Of a stretch of 64,000 nt of DNA, positions 49,321 through 59,449 are shown one piece after another. The stretch's first letter is position 1. Each line of letters opens with the position of its first letter. The position numbers and the translations under genes were made by a program. Source of the stretch: Lytechinus pictus (taxonomy: Eukaryota; Echinodermata; Echinoidea; Temnopleuroida; Toxopneustidae); NCBI RefSeq assembly GCF_037042905.1, contig NW_026974141.1, positions 6,303,001-6,367,000 on the forward strand, read 5' to 3'. A model generated the notes under the pieces. The model was not told where the DNA came from. It saw only the letters and a list, made by a program, of their open reading frames with translations, and ran no database searches.

Positions 49321-49566
49321 ATAATAAGACCACATTGGTCAAATACGCAAACCAGTGACTGTATTAGAATACATGTAGAAGAAAGGGAACATTTGGTTTC
49401 AGTTAATTGTGTAGAAATGTTTACGGTAGGACTAATCATTGGTATTATACTTTTTTTAATCGAATGTATTAAAAGTTGCTTTCCTGTCATTAAAGGCCGA
49501 ACGGTGTTGAACTATCTCTGTAAATATTTGGGACACGTCCCGTGCTTTGTTGAGCAATCACCTCAC

Positions 49567-49790
49567 CTGGTTTGTGGCATCCGACGTATGCTTGGTAATT
49601 ATATGGCAATGTCTCAAACGTGCAGCTTTAGTGGTGCGCGATAGGGTAAGTGCAAATTTTAGCTCAAGGTTGTCATACTGATCAAGCCGCTATGGACAAA
49701 TCTACCCACATTTATGTAAGTGTGCAGTCACCGGCCCCGATTGAAACGTTGGTCAAGAGATGGATCTTGACATAGAATTTGCACAAGTAC
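49567..49790 (-). pseudogene. SRCR-derived exon unit 19
   Basis: The 3' end reads SCTFETLPYNYQAYVGCHKP with an intact donor; a TAA replaces the usual CAA codon before SC. The same TAA is in unit 20, with which it shares flanking sequence (AGTGGTGCGCGATA on the plus strand), so the two are recent duplicates. Confidence 0.55.
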
Positions 49791-50070
49791 ATCTTGATGT
49801 CGGGCATTTATCTGCACAGTACAATGCCAGGGTATTTCAAGCACAGCGCAACACCCCAATTATGGGTCTTCAAATCGTTGCAAGCGCACATGTTTTGCAT
49901 ACAATAAACATGTGTATATGAAGGATATCAAATAAAGTTAACAAATCAGAAGCCAACATCCCAGTTATTACTATTATTGATGGTGTGAAATCGAACGAAA
50001 TGAAAGAAGAAATACATTTATAAACCGTACATTAGTCCAATGCTATGAAAATAAGGTTTAAAATGTGAAT

Positions 50071-50562
50071 TTCTTTCAAAAAGACCAACCAAAGACTCTT
50101 CAGGCAGTAGTCATGTCTCACAATGACTTTTGCAAGAATCTTTTATATGGTCTTCCTGATACACAAATTAACAAACTGCAGAGAGTATGAAATTTAACCG
50201 CTAGGCTAATTGCTAATCATCGTTCACATGAGTGTGTCACTCCACTGCTGAGGGAGCTTGACATGCTAGGGGTCCGGGAACGAATTGATTTTAAGATCTT
50301 CTTGCTGATATTCCAATGTTTGAAGAAATCAGCTCCAGTCTATCTTCAAGAGTTGATATCAGAATATTCACCCTTCCGCAACTTGCGCTCAAGAAAAAAA
50401 TCACTCTTAATAGTTCCTGCCACCAATACCCAGTCTTATGGTTCACCATCTTTTTATTCCGCATCCCCTCATCTCTGGAACAATCTACCACAAAGAATAA
50501 AACAAGCAGATTCAACATAGAAATTCAAATCCATGTTAAAAACCTACTTTTGTTTTGTTAAA
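50071..50562 (+). mobile_element. LINE reverse-transcriptase C-terminal remnant
   Basis: One frame with two premature stops reads LLRELDMLGVRERIDFKIFL, QCLKKSAPVYLQELI, NLRSRKKSLLIVPATNT, SPHLWNNLPQRIKQADS and KFKSMLKTY. This is the standard tail of CR1/L2-type LINE ORF2 proteins, after the reverse-transcriptase domain. The element is truncated at its 5' end and disabled. Confidence 0.8.
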
Positions 50563-50599
50563 TAGCCTTTCGCTTCGCATCTGAAGCCTTTCAACTGTC

Positions 50600-51980
50600 T
50601 ACAGTCTACTGAGAACTACAGGTATACAATTACTTTAGTTTTTTGCTGAACTTCCTTCTCTCTTTTTATTTAGTGTTTAGAGACATTTTATGTGATGCGC
50701 AATGCAAACAATGTTAATTATTGTTATTTTTATTATTATTGTTATGTGAGACTTTTCGGAGGATTTTTACGTCCGAAAAAAATCGAAGCTAAAAAAGTCA
50801 TCTAAATTTTTTTTTTCTTGACCGGAAAAAAAAATATGAGCGCGTTCAAGAAATATGAAGTGTATATCGCTGTAAGTATTGTGCAATATAATTGTGCGTA
50901 ACGATTATGCAAGAAAAAAAAACAACTCCAATGTCAATGTAAAAAAAAAATCGTGACGCACTTTACATTATCAGAAGGGCTGTTCGCTAATCATTTTTTT
51001 TTCATCGCAACAACCTTGTACAACACGTGAACATCTGAGTGAGCGAAATAAGCTGTCGGCCTTCACGTCGTATGACGTCATTTCTCGAGGTTTCGACGCG
51101 TAAAATTATATTTTTTTAAAGGCCTTTTGGAGATCACAACTTTTCTCTCTTTATATGAGGCTGGCTCAGAGAAAAGTAAACCTTACAAGGAATGAATCCT
51201 CGTGAATATTCATATATACTTTGCGTGAGGTTTGGTCAACAAATAATAGCCGGTTTTCAACATGTCTCGTTTGAAAACACGATAAATTTTCAAGTTTTAC
51301 CTCATGGAATTGAATATTTGTTTTACATACATCAAGTTCATGAAAATGTTATTTAGTGTAGGAAGCTTCAGCGCATGAAATGCCGGCAAAGTTACGCAAA
51401 AAAAAACACAGAATGTTTATTTTTATTGGCTACATTTTCGATCGCCCGTGAAAGTCCGTTACAAATAGATGGGTAGTTTAATAATCAGATGCGAATTGAG
51501 GGTCTAGCGCTGTGCCTGCTTTGGGCTGCATAATGTTCCTAGAAAGAAGGGATTGCAATGCAAGTCCTTAATACACTGAAAAAAAATATTCATAGGTTGG
51601 AAAATAAGCCAGTTTCATACACTTTATTTCTTTACTCATACTTGAACCCCCACCCTTGAATAACCACCATAGCAAATCGCATCGAAACCAAGTCAGTGTT
51701 AATCGTTGCTTCAGTTAATTTTAACGTAAAATTAAAGAGGGAATAAGTATATTAACTGACTTGTGTAAGTTAATAATATATTTTGTTAGAAATAGAATGT
51801 AACATGAATTGGGAATGCTGGGTTATATATTTATTTACTTTTTTTTATTTTTCCTTACATTTGGGAAATGAAAATAACATATTGGTCGATATGGGAAATG
51901 TGTGGCTAGATCACAAAATAAGATGGGACATTTGGTTTCAATGTGTGCTCAATATATATAGGAAATCTTACAGAAGTACT
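50600..51980. other. No gene seen
   Basis: Begins with an ATT-rich LINE-tail-like stretch (50715-50745). Several poly-A tracts. No coding signal. Confidence 0.5.
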
Positions 51981-51987
51981 ATTTATG

Positions 51988-52193
51988 CAGAGCTGCCAAC
52001 CTGAACAAGAATATTTCAGTATTTTCAAGGCTGAAAATCAGTATTTTGGGTAGAAAATTAGTATTTTCACAGGAATACCATAGGACAACAGATAAACTGA
52101 AACTTTAGAAATCAGTATTTTGCATGAAACCATCAGTATTCTTCTCTGTTTTCAGTATTAAATACGGAAAATCAGTACTACTTGGCAGCTCTG
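51988..52193. mobile_element. 206-bp hAT-like MITE with 6-bp duplication
   Basis: Ends are CAGAGCTGCCAAC and, inverted, CAGAGCTGCCAAG. The flanks repeat TTTATG on both sides. The interior has several copies of ATCAGTATTTT. CAGAG ends suggest hAT-type mobilisation, although hAT duplications are normally 8 bp. Confidence 0.7.
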
Positions 52194-52284
52194 TTTATGG
52201 GTATTCCACGATTCTTCTCGAATGTGTCCTATGGAATAATCATAATATTAAAAACGCAGTTTTTGTATAGCACATATCACATTC

Positions 52285-52854
52285 ACCGTGTTTACACTTA
52301 ATCGGCTTTTGGTTCAGAACCAAAAGCCGATGCAGAATCGGCTTTTGGTTTATCTTGCACTGCGTTTACACGATGTTACAGCTCGCGTGTCAAACACCTG
52401 GGGAGCGTTTCATGAAAGGGCTTGTCGGACGTTTTATCCGACAAGTCCAATTTTATCCGACAGTTACCATAGTAACAGTACCTCTCATCCAATCAACATC
52501 AGAGAAAGATGTCAGATCTGACAACTTGTCGGATGAAAATGTTGATGAAACACTCCCCAGAAATGATACGCACACCAACAATATACGTCATAATAAAGAC
52601 AACGCTGAATCCGTGCGCTTACAATGTTACGTCACAATGGTAAAGTAAATGAGATGCGCACCAATTGCCGATGCAGAATCGGCTTTCTGTTTACACGTAG
52701 TAAAAAAGCCGATTCTGCATCGGCTCGCGGTTCTGAACCTACTACTTTGGTGGTGCAAAATTGCCGGTTCTGAGCCGCGAGCCGATGCAGGTTAATCGCG
52801 TTTACACGCTATGAAAAGCCGATGCTGCAAAAGCCGATTAAGTGTAAACACGGT
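52285..52854. mobile_element. 570-bp foldback element with internal AATCGGCTTTT repeats
   Basis: Terminal inverted repeats begin ACCGTGTTTACACTTAATCG and run through GCTTTTG. The interior holds many copies of GCCGATGCAGAATCGGCTTT in both orientations and GTTTACAC repeats. It is interrupted by a second, smaller inverted-repeat element at 52398-52560. No coding capacity. Confidence 0.8.
52398..52560. mobile_element. 163-bp MITE nested in the foldback element
   Basis: Begins CTGGGGAGCGTTTCATGAAA and ends, inverted, CTGGGGAGTGTTTCATCAAC. Contains CTTGTCGGA/TCCGACAAG repeats. Its position inside 52285-52854 shows that it inserted later. Confidence 0.7.
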
Positions 52855-52914
52855 ATTATGTCATAACGTCCCTTTACGTTTCCAAAGGACTTGGATATTA
52901 TTAGCCCCGCAGCC

Positions 52915-53100
52915 ATTAACAGCGCGATGGCATTTCAAGGAATAAATTTCTGCCAGGTACTACTTCATCTCGCCTGGGTTGGATGAATTCCTTGCTGAAG
53001 GAAATTATGCCATGGCTGGGATTCGATCCAACGACCCTCTGTTTCAGAGTCAGAAGACTAATCCACTGCATGGGCCACAGCGCTCCATTTACAAACAACC
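52915..53100 (-). mobile_element. tRNA-derived SINE
   Basis: Minus strand: GCGCTGTGGCCCATGCAGTG (A-box region), TCTTCTGACTCTGAAACAGA, then a B box GGATCGAATCCCAGCC, then GGCATAATTTCCTTCAGCAA and CAACCCAGGCGAGATGAAGT. This is a tRNA-like head with a short body. Confidence 0.7.
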
Positions 53101-53157
53101 ATTTCTGCATAGAATGGGGAACAAGTCTTGGGCTTTGTTGAAAAACAATCACCTCAC

Positions 53158-53310
53158 CTGGTTTGTGGCATCCGACGTATGTTTGGTATTTATATGACAA
53201 TGCAGCAAACGTGCAGCTTTAGTGGTGCGCGATATTGTAAGTGCATCATTTAGCTCACGGCCGTCATACCAATCGAGCTGCTATGGGCAAAACTATCCTA
53301 GTATACTGTC
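53158..53310 (-). pseudogene. SRCR-derived exon unit 20
   Basis: Sister of unit 19: SCTFAALSYKYQTYVGCHKP with an intact donor and the same upstream TAA. Homology to unit 19 breaks near 53310 and resumes near 53880 (CACCGGCCC...), implying an insertion of roughly 570 bp. Confidence 0.55.
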
Positions 53311-54459
53311 TTCAGTTCACACAGGCCTCAAACACCGCTACAGTCCCTGGACTCTCTCTAGACTGAAGCGGTGTTGACTTCAGTGTGAATGCTCAGACCC
53401 GCCATAAACTACTCCCGGATTACATTGCCACACTATATAACCTCTCAACAAGTTTTGCTCTCAAACCATACTAATAGCAACGGGCAGTCCTTTTGCTTTC
53501 GATGTGAAGGTAAATCGCTACAGCATGGGGATCAACCAATTTTGATTTCTTTACTTTCCAATTTTCTTCGCAAAAAAGTATAAAAAGTGAAATAAAAAAT
53601 TAGATTTACCGATGATTTCAAATCTATTTAATTATTACGTAAATATTAGCCTAATTTTCCTTTAAAATTTCACTTGAAATGATAATATAATTCCTAATAA
53701 AAACAAAAACAAAAAATAGCACTGATCTGTACACCAAGACCAATCCATGGATTCTGGTAATATCGGGGTCACTGAATCTCACGGGGTCCCGAGGATGCGT
53801 CTGTTCTTTATGCGGAGGTTATAACAATCACCCGCTGCAATGTGAATGGTACGTGGAATTTACCTCGAGACTGTGTCGGGACAAAGTCACTCTTCAGGCA
53901 CCGGCCCTAATTAAAACGTTGATCAGCAGGTAGATCTCGACAAAGGGCTGGCACAGCTTGCAGGGCCGTAGCTAGAGGGGGGGGGGGGGGGTATGGGGGT
54001 GTGACCCCCCCCCCCCCCCCAACATTCATGGCAGTCGGCAAAATCATGTACCAGTTGGCAAAATGGAGGATAGGGGAGAAAAAGAAAGAGGGAAAGAAAG
54101 GAAGAGAAAAAAAGAAGGAGAGAGGGGGAGAGCAAGAAAGAAAAAAAAAGGAAAGGAAAAATAGGGGTACTAACTTCGAAGAAGGTTACGACTTATAGAG
54201 TAAAGGCAACCAGTTGGCAAATCCAAGTCCATGTAGCCAGGCTTAGAGCCCTACTAGTCAGCAAAATACAAAGGACAAAACAGATAGAGCTATAATAACA
54301 CACAAAGTAAGCCCCCGGTCCTCCCCCAATATAAGCAAGCTTGTGAGTTTGCAAATTATACCACAATTATTGACGATTTAACAAACACATTAGTTTTGTA
54401 AAATTAGAGGCAAGACTAGGTAAAAAAAATATGGGGTGGGATGAATTTCCAAGGTTTAA

Positions 54460-55064
54460 AGGACAAGTCCACCCCAACAAAAACTTGATTTGAATAAAAA
54501 GAGAAAACTTCAACAAGCATAACACTGAAAATTTCATCAAAATCGGATGTAAAATAAGAAAGTTATGACATTTTAAAGTTTTGCTTCATTTCACAAAACA
54601 GTTATATGCACATATCGGTCGGTATGCAAATGAGGAACCGATGACATCACTCACTCACTATTTCTTTTGTATTTTATTATATGAAATATGATTTTTTTTT
54701 TCATTTTCTCGTCATTGTCATATGAAATGAAGTTTCATTCCTCCCTGAACACGTGGAATTCCATTATTTTAACATTATGTGCTTCAGGCAAGGAGGCCAT
54801 TATTGTCAAATTCGTAAAAATTGATGATATTGTATAATTCAAACAATAAAAAACAAAAGAAATAGTGAGTGAGTGACGTCATCGACTCTCTCATTTGGAT
54901 GTAACTGGCTCGTTCATATAACTATTTTGTTAAAAATAAGCGAAACTTTGAAATGTCATAACTTTCTTATTTTACATCCGATTTTGATGAAATTTTCAAC
55001 ATTTTGCTTGTCTGATTTTTCTCTATTGATTCAAATCAACATTTTTCTGAGGTGGACTTGACCT
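54460..55064. mobile_element. 605-bp foldback MITE flanked by TTAA
   Basis: Left AGGACAAGTCCACCCCAACA, right (inverted) AGGTCAAGTCCACCTCAGAA. The arms match for over 200 bp (AAAATTTCATCAAAATCGGA, TAAGAAAGTTATGACATTT, ATAGTGAGTGAGTGA). TTAA lies on both sides (54456-54459, 55065-55068). The target suggests a piggyBac- or Kolobok-type source. Confidence 0.85.
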
Positions 55065-55439
55065 TTAAGTTAGATAATCAAAGCCAAAGTATAGTTGGCA
55101 AATTATAAAGTTTTGCTATTAAAGTGGCAGAACACTACGCTCTACCAGTCAGCAAAGTGATATACAAGTACTGCCCCGTTTCAGATCTGAAAAGAACAGA
55201 ACACAAGACTTAAAAAACTGGTAACTCTGCAGTTGGCACATTCATGAAGACAAGTCTACAACTTGTAGACTTGTCTACACGTTTGCAGTTGGCAAAAAAA
55301 TTAAGTTATTTTTACTAAATTCTGTCGCCGAATAATTTTTTTTTAATTTATGGTGTCAGAATGTGCTTGGGGTGGGGATGGGTGGGAGTGGGGGCAGGTT
55401 GGGGTTGAATGGTGACACCAATGCAATGGATGCTCAAAT

Positions 55440-55618
55440 TCAGGCTGCAGTGTGAGATAAATGGGTACCCGGTAGGAAGAAATTCCTTCAATGCTTTGAG
55501 CGCCTAGGTAGCCCAGCTAAAGCCGGGGTAATAATAATAGCAGGGCCCGCTGGGAGAACAGTTTTCGGAACTGAAGCGGCTTCCCTGGGTAAATATACCT
55601 GTATTATTATTATTATTA
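55440..55618 (+). mobile_element. SINE 3' part ending in (ATT)n
   Basis: GGCTGCAGTGTGAGATAAAT, GGGTACCCGGTAGGAAGAAA, TTGAGCGCCTAGGTAGCC and GCCGGGGTAATAATAATAGC, ending in ATTATTATTATTATT. It directly abuts the hAT transposase frame and probably truncates it. Confidence 0.65.
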
Positions 55619-55624
55619 TGCACC

Positions 55625-56206
55625 TATGCCAGGAAATTGGACATTGATCCAGAGCAGGACTACCAGAGGCACCATCGCGTTAGACGCCCACCAGCAAGGC
55701 TTGATGACGCTCCTCACACTGCAGCAGCATTATCACTCCATGCATTCTACAGGAAAGATTTCAAGAGCGTATTGGATACACTGATACTGCAATTCAAGGA
55801 CAAAATGCAGCCAACACTTGACAAAGTGAAGCCAATGTCACGTTTGCTCTTGCCTCCAACGCCAGCAACTCCAACTATGGCAGATGTTGTTGACTTTTGT
55901 AAACTCTTTCCAAAAGGAGTAGATCACGAGGCATTGAAAGTGGAACTAGAATGCTTCCATGACATGGCAGTGGCAAGATATCTGCAAAGTGTTGCTGACG
56001 CAGCCACTTTGGCATTTGACAAGAAGTCTATTCTTCTTCTCACTTGGAATGCTTACAAACTTCTCATGAAAGCACCAATAAGTGTTGCAAAGGATGAACG
56101 CACTTTCAGCCATATAAAGTTTATTAAGAACTTTTATAGATCAACCATGGGAGACCGGCGACAACTTGGTCATCAAAACCAAGACGTTAAATATGATATA
56201 GAATAA
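55625..56206 (+). pseudogene. hAT transposase C-terminal fragment
   Basis: A frame of about 190 residues (no convincing start codon; it continues from the SINE junction) with FYRKDFKSVLDTLILQFKDK near its N-terminus and KAPISVAKDERTFSHIKFIK near its end, followed by NFYRSTMGDRRQL. The latter is the hAT dimerisation motif as found in ZMYM1-like and hAT transposases. The catalytic N-terminal part is missing, so it cannot act alone. It belongs to the enclosing hAT element. Confidence 0.75.
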
Positions 56207-56679
56207 CATACAAGATAAAGGTAACTTCAATAATTTCTCTAACATTTTTAATGGCTGAAAGAGATACATGTTAGCAGTAGCACTCTTGAAATTTTAGTTG
56301 AGACATCTTGCACAGAAGGTCAATTAAATTCGAAAAATCTTTGATCTTTATATTATTAATGCATAGGGTATATCATTATACTGCAAATTAGCAACTACGG
56401 CACACTAGCCTTTCTATTTTGATCCAAAATGTTTATTTTTACAGTGCAAATATCTTTGTATATCTTCGTATAATTTACCTTAAAGTATTCACCAAATGCC
56501 ACTAATTCAATTCTAAAAATTCAAAATCGTTTAGCATGTGATTATTGTAGGGGGGGGGGGCAATCCCCCATCAGACTCCCCCTGTGCTCACGTTGGCGCT
56601 ATCACGCCAAATTTAGTTGGCAAATTTAGCTGGTACACCCCCCCAACAAAATGCTTCTGGCTACGGCCCTGGGCACAAG

Positions 56680-58050
56680 TACAACTTAGCTGTACGGCAT
56701 TTCTGTACACACAATGATAGGGACTTTGGGCCGGGGGGGGGGGGCGGGGGCACTTCCATTGACCAGTGGGTACCATGCGTGACCATAAGGTTTCGAAAAG
56801 CACCCTAAACAAGTATTTTCCATGTAAAAAAACGCACGCCTTAACAAGCATTGGCGTGTGAAACCCTACCTATTGGAAACAAACTGTACCATTGACAGGT
56901 ATTCCGTTGATTTAAACCCTAAACAAGTACAATGATGTCACGGACGATCACGGACGTCGGCTTTACCTTTACTTTCATTGGGCTTAGTACCACCCCACAC
57001 ACCTCGCTCACATCGGACCATAAACACGTACTGTTGGGGCAAAAAGTACATTCTTTATAAAGTATTTTAGTCCTTTTAATTTCTATACCCTCGCAAATTG
57101 AACCGTGAAAACGTAGTTTTTGTAAAGCAAATGATGATTTTTTTTGACGTTGGAGTATTGCGGGATGGTATAGTATAGTTTAGTAAGAGATGAAATTGAT
57201 TACATTATCATTAACCAATTAGTAATAACATTTTCTTAGTTAATTCTCTAATCATACAAAACGTAGTAATACTTTCAGCTTAGCTATGCTATTCCTGAAT
57301 ACAAATGGTTAAGAATAATATATAAGTTGTAGCGTTGTATTCCTCCGATTATCCTACAGTTGTACGCATGTTCATGAAATTGCGATAAAGAAATTCCGAA
57401 AAAAAAACCAGAAGGCGCAAACGTATCGAGTCAGGAAGTAGTGAAACCTTAGCATACTATTAAAGTGAAACCAAGTATTACGAATGACTTTCAAATAAGC
57501 TGAAGAACGACAAAACTGGATTTGAAGTGTTGAATGAAGAGAAGCATGGTTAAGTGCTGGAAAGGACCCCCCACCTTGCGACTTTCTAATTAAATGATTA
57601 AGTTTTAGTGGTTAATGGACAAATATCTAACAATTCAAAAATGTCTTTGGAATTAAACAAAAATCCATATATTTGTTGTGAAGCAGTTCATATGAATTTG
57701 CAATAACACAAGGATAAATTTTCCATTGCAAGTTTTTATGTTCACATTTGTAGATACATGTAGGTCTAAGCGCGGGAGTTGAATGACTGCTCTAGAGATT
57801 TGGCGTTTCTAGAATGTAAAATTAGGCAAACTTTAGCATTGCAACGGCATTCACTGATACGAAAAAAAAATTCGACGGAATTTGTATTTTATTTTAGTTA
57901 GTGTATCATAGGAGATTTAAAGCATCCATCGGGTTTGATTGAATACATGACTGAATCTTGATTGAATACATGACTGCATTCTTGCAAAGAAAATTACACA
58001 GTGCAGAAGTCGATTCTCATTTTTGCTTTTCGCCAAAAATACGATTTGAA
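56680..58050. other. No gene seen
   Basis: Contains a G-rich tract at 56732-56750. Otherwise AT-rich, with no domain in the available frames. Confidence 0.5.
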
Positions 58051-58058
58051 GGTCTCAC

Positions 58059-58330
58059 CTGGTTTATGGCATTCGACCTTTACTTGGTATTGATATGTCA
58101 CAGTATTAAACACGCAGCTTTGGTGGTGCAAAACCCCGTAAGCACATTGATTTACTTCGCCATACTGAAAGAGCTGCTTTATACATTGGCATCACATCAC
58201 TTATACTCCCCGATGCCAAACTGGCGACACACGTTAATAATTGCAACGTCCCAAACGGAATAATCGTACAGTTTATTCAACTCGACCAGGCTTTGGCGCC
58301 AAATTCCTTTAGCCTACATTTCACTTTTTT
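58059..58330 (-). pseudogene. SRCR-derived exon unit 21
   Basis: A long relic. Minus strand: LVELNKLYDYSVWDVAIINV followed by CRQFGIGEYK, which is the SRCR hallmark (WDxxDAxVVCRQLGFG), then a stop. The C-terminal part resumes as QCAYGVLHHQSCVFN and YQVKVECHKPG at an intact donor. This unit, with unit 22, gives the clearest proof that the array is SRCR-derived. Confidence 0.7.
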
Positions 58331-58344
58331 GTTTTATTTTGCAA

Positions 58345-59175
58345 CACCAGCCCCTAGGATTGGTCGGGAGGGAGGGTAGAGGGGTGGGGAGGAAGAGGAA
58401 GGGCGGGTAGAGGAAGTTGTGGGGGAATGTTTACCATAAATACATAACCTAGCTTGACTCAATTAAGTCCCAAAAAAATACAATTTGACTGTATAATTAG
58501 AATATTTTATACCCGTGTAATATGATTATAATAATGTAAATGTATTGTATGTTTGTGATGGACCTGCCACGTGTTCAGAATAGAACCATATACCTAGTAT
58601 ATATGTCAACACAAACTTTATCTTGACTTTAATAAAGTCATGATTACAATCAAAATACAAAATCTGCTGTATAACAGCATATGGTTACTGCTATATTGAT
58701 TTCCAATCGCTTCAGTCATGCAAATGTCTCGATAAATTGATACCAATTACATTTACCTCTCAACTATGGATGATGATTTGTTCTGAGTACCTGACAAAAC
58801 AGAATTGAATAAACATAGTAACGACTATAAAGCATAAGATACTTTACCCTGATTTCTGCTTCTACGCCAGGGCACAGTTTCAGTTTATGGACAACACCAT
58901 AAACCAATAGCCTAAACACCAGAGACAGTTAACCCGTTATTAAAAAAAGTACTTAACCGTTGTTAAACTACTTCACTGCACTTCAATGCTAATTCTGTTT
59001 TGGTGCCGAAGTACAAGCTTTCTTTTTCAGAAGCCCCGTATGAAATATAGTCCGATTTTCGTTATTTTGGAAATAATAGTTACTTTTCCATTTTAATATC
59101 TGTATACATACACGGAACCCCGAAAGGAATGATTAGTTGACCGGAAATGTTTCGCATAACATTCAGCTAATGAAG
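58345..59175. other. No feature seen
   Basis: A purine-rich GGGAGGGAGGGTAGAGGGG stretch near 58366-58420; otherwise AT-rich spacer. Confidence 0.5.
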
Positions 59176-59182
59176 GCCTCAC

Positions 59183-59440
59183 ATGGTTGGCATTCAGCAT
59201 TTGATTGGTATTTCTCTGGCACTTTAATTTCTAGAAACATGCAGCTTTGATGATGCACAACGCCGTAAGCGCACATAGTCACCCAAGTCATACTGCGATC
59301 GCTGCTGTACTCAAAGACATCCCATAAGTTCAGCTCCCCGAAGCCAAGCTGCCGACATATCAATAGCAGTAATATCCCAATCAGAGCCGAAGTCCAGATG
59401 ATTAATCTCCACGAGGCTGTGACGGGAAATGCCTTTCGCC
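59183..59440 (-). pseudogene. SRCR-derived exon unit 22
   Basis: Minus strand: VEINHLDFGSDWDITAIDM, a one-base frameshift, then CRQLGFGELNLWDVFEY, MTWVTMCAYGVVHHQSCMF and KYQSNAECQPC. WDITAI..CRQLGFGE is a textbook SRCR core. The end has lost the HKPG wording and the donor is CAT|GTGAGG. It is the most upstream unit in the window. Confidence 0.7.
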
Positions 59441-59449
59441 CTCAATCGA

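Larger units (their letters stand above)
53961..56671 (+). mobile_element. hAT-type DNA transposon, decayed, with nested insertions
   Basis: Ends are CAGGGCCGTAGCTAGAGG and, inverted, CAGGGCCGTAGCCAGAAGC; CAGGG ends are typical of hAT elements. AGTTGGCAAA or close variants recur at least eight times inside (for example 54054, 54213, 55095, 55287, 56619), as expected for subterminal repeats. A hAT dimerisation-domain fragment lies at 55637-56206. A TTAA-flanked foldback element (54460-55064) and a SINE tail (55440-55618) have inserted. The left poly-G/C tract at 53980-54020 is a further oddity. I could not establish an exact 8-bp duplication. Confidence 0.65.

Noticed and set aside
49171..49644. 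157-codon plus-strand frame
   Set aside because: It spans a 91-bp tandem repeat and runs over SRCR unit 19 in antisense; no domain.
52915..53100. Genuine tRNA gene
   Set aside because: The A and B boxes are part of a SINE head; the acceptor stem does not close and a SINE body follows.
37386..53310. Alternative open frame ending ...SDATNQ in several units
   Set aside because: It is open in six units, but it ends in phase 0 and would not join the phase-1 CCP exons; the CHKPG frame does.
36184..59440. Repeated CHKPG units read as SUEL-type (Gal_lectin) domains
   Set aside because: One frame gave C-G-S..D-L-I-I-I-Q-A, resembling the lectin motif. The neighbouring frame gives VRLVxGPDHYSG, and units 21 and 22 show WDI..CRQLGFG, which are SRCR hallmarks.
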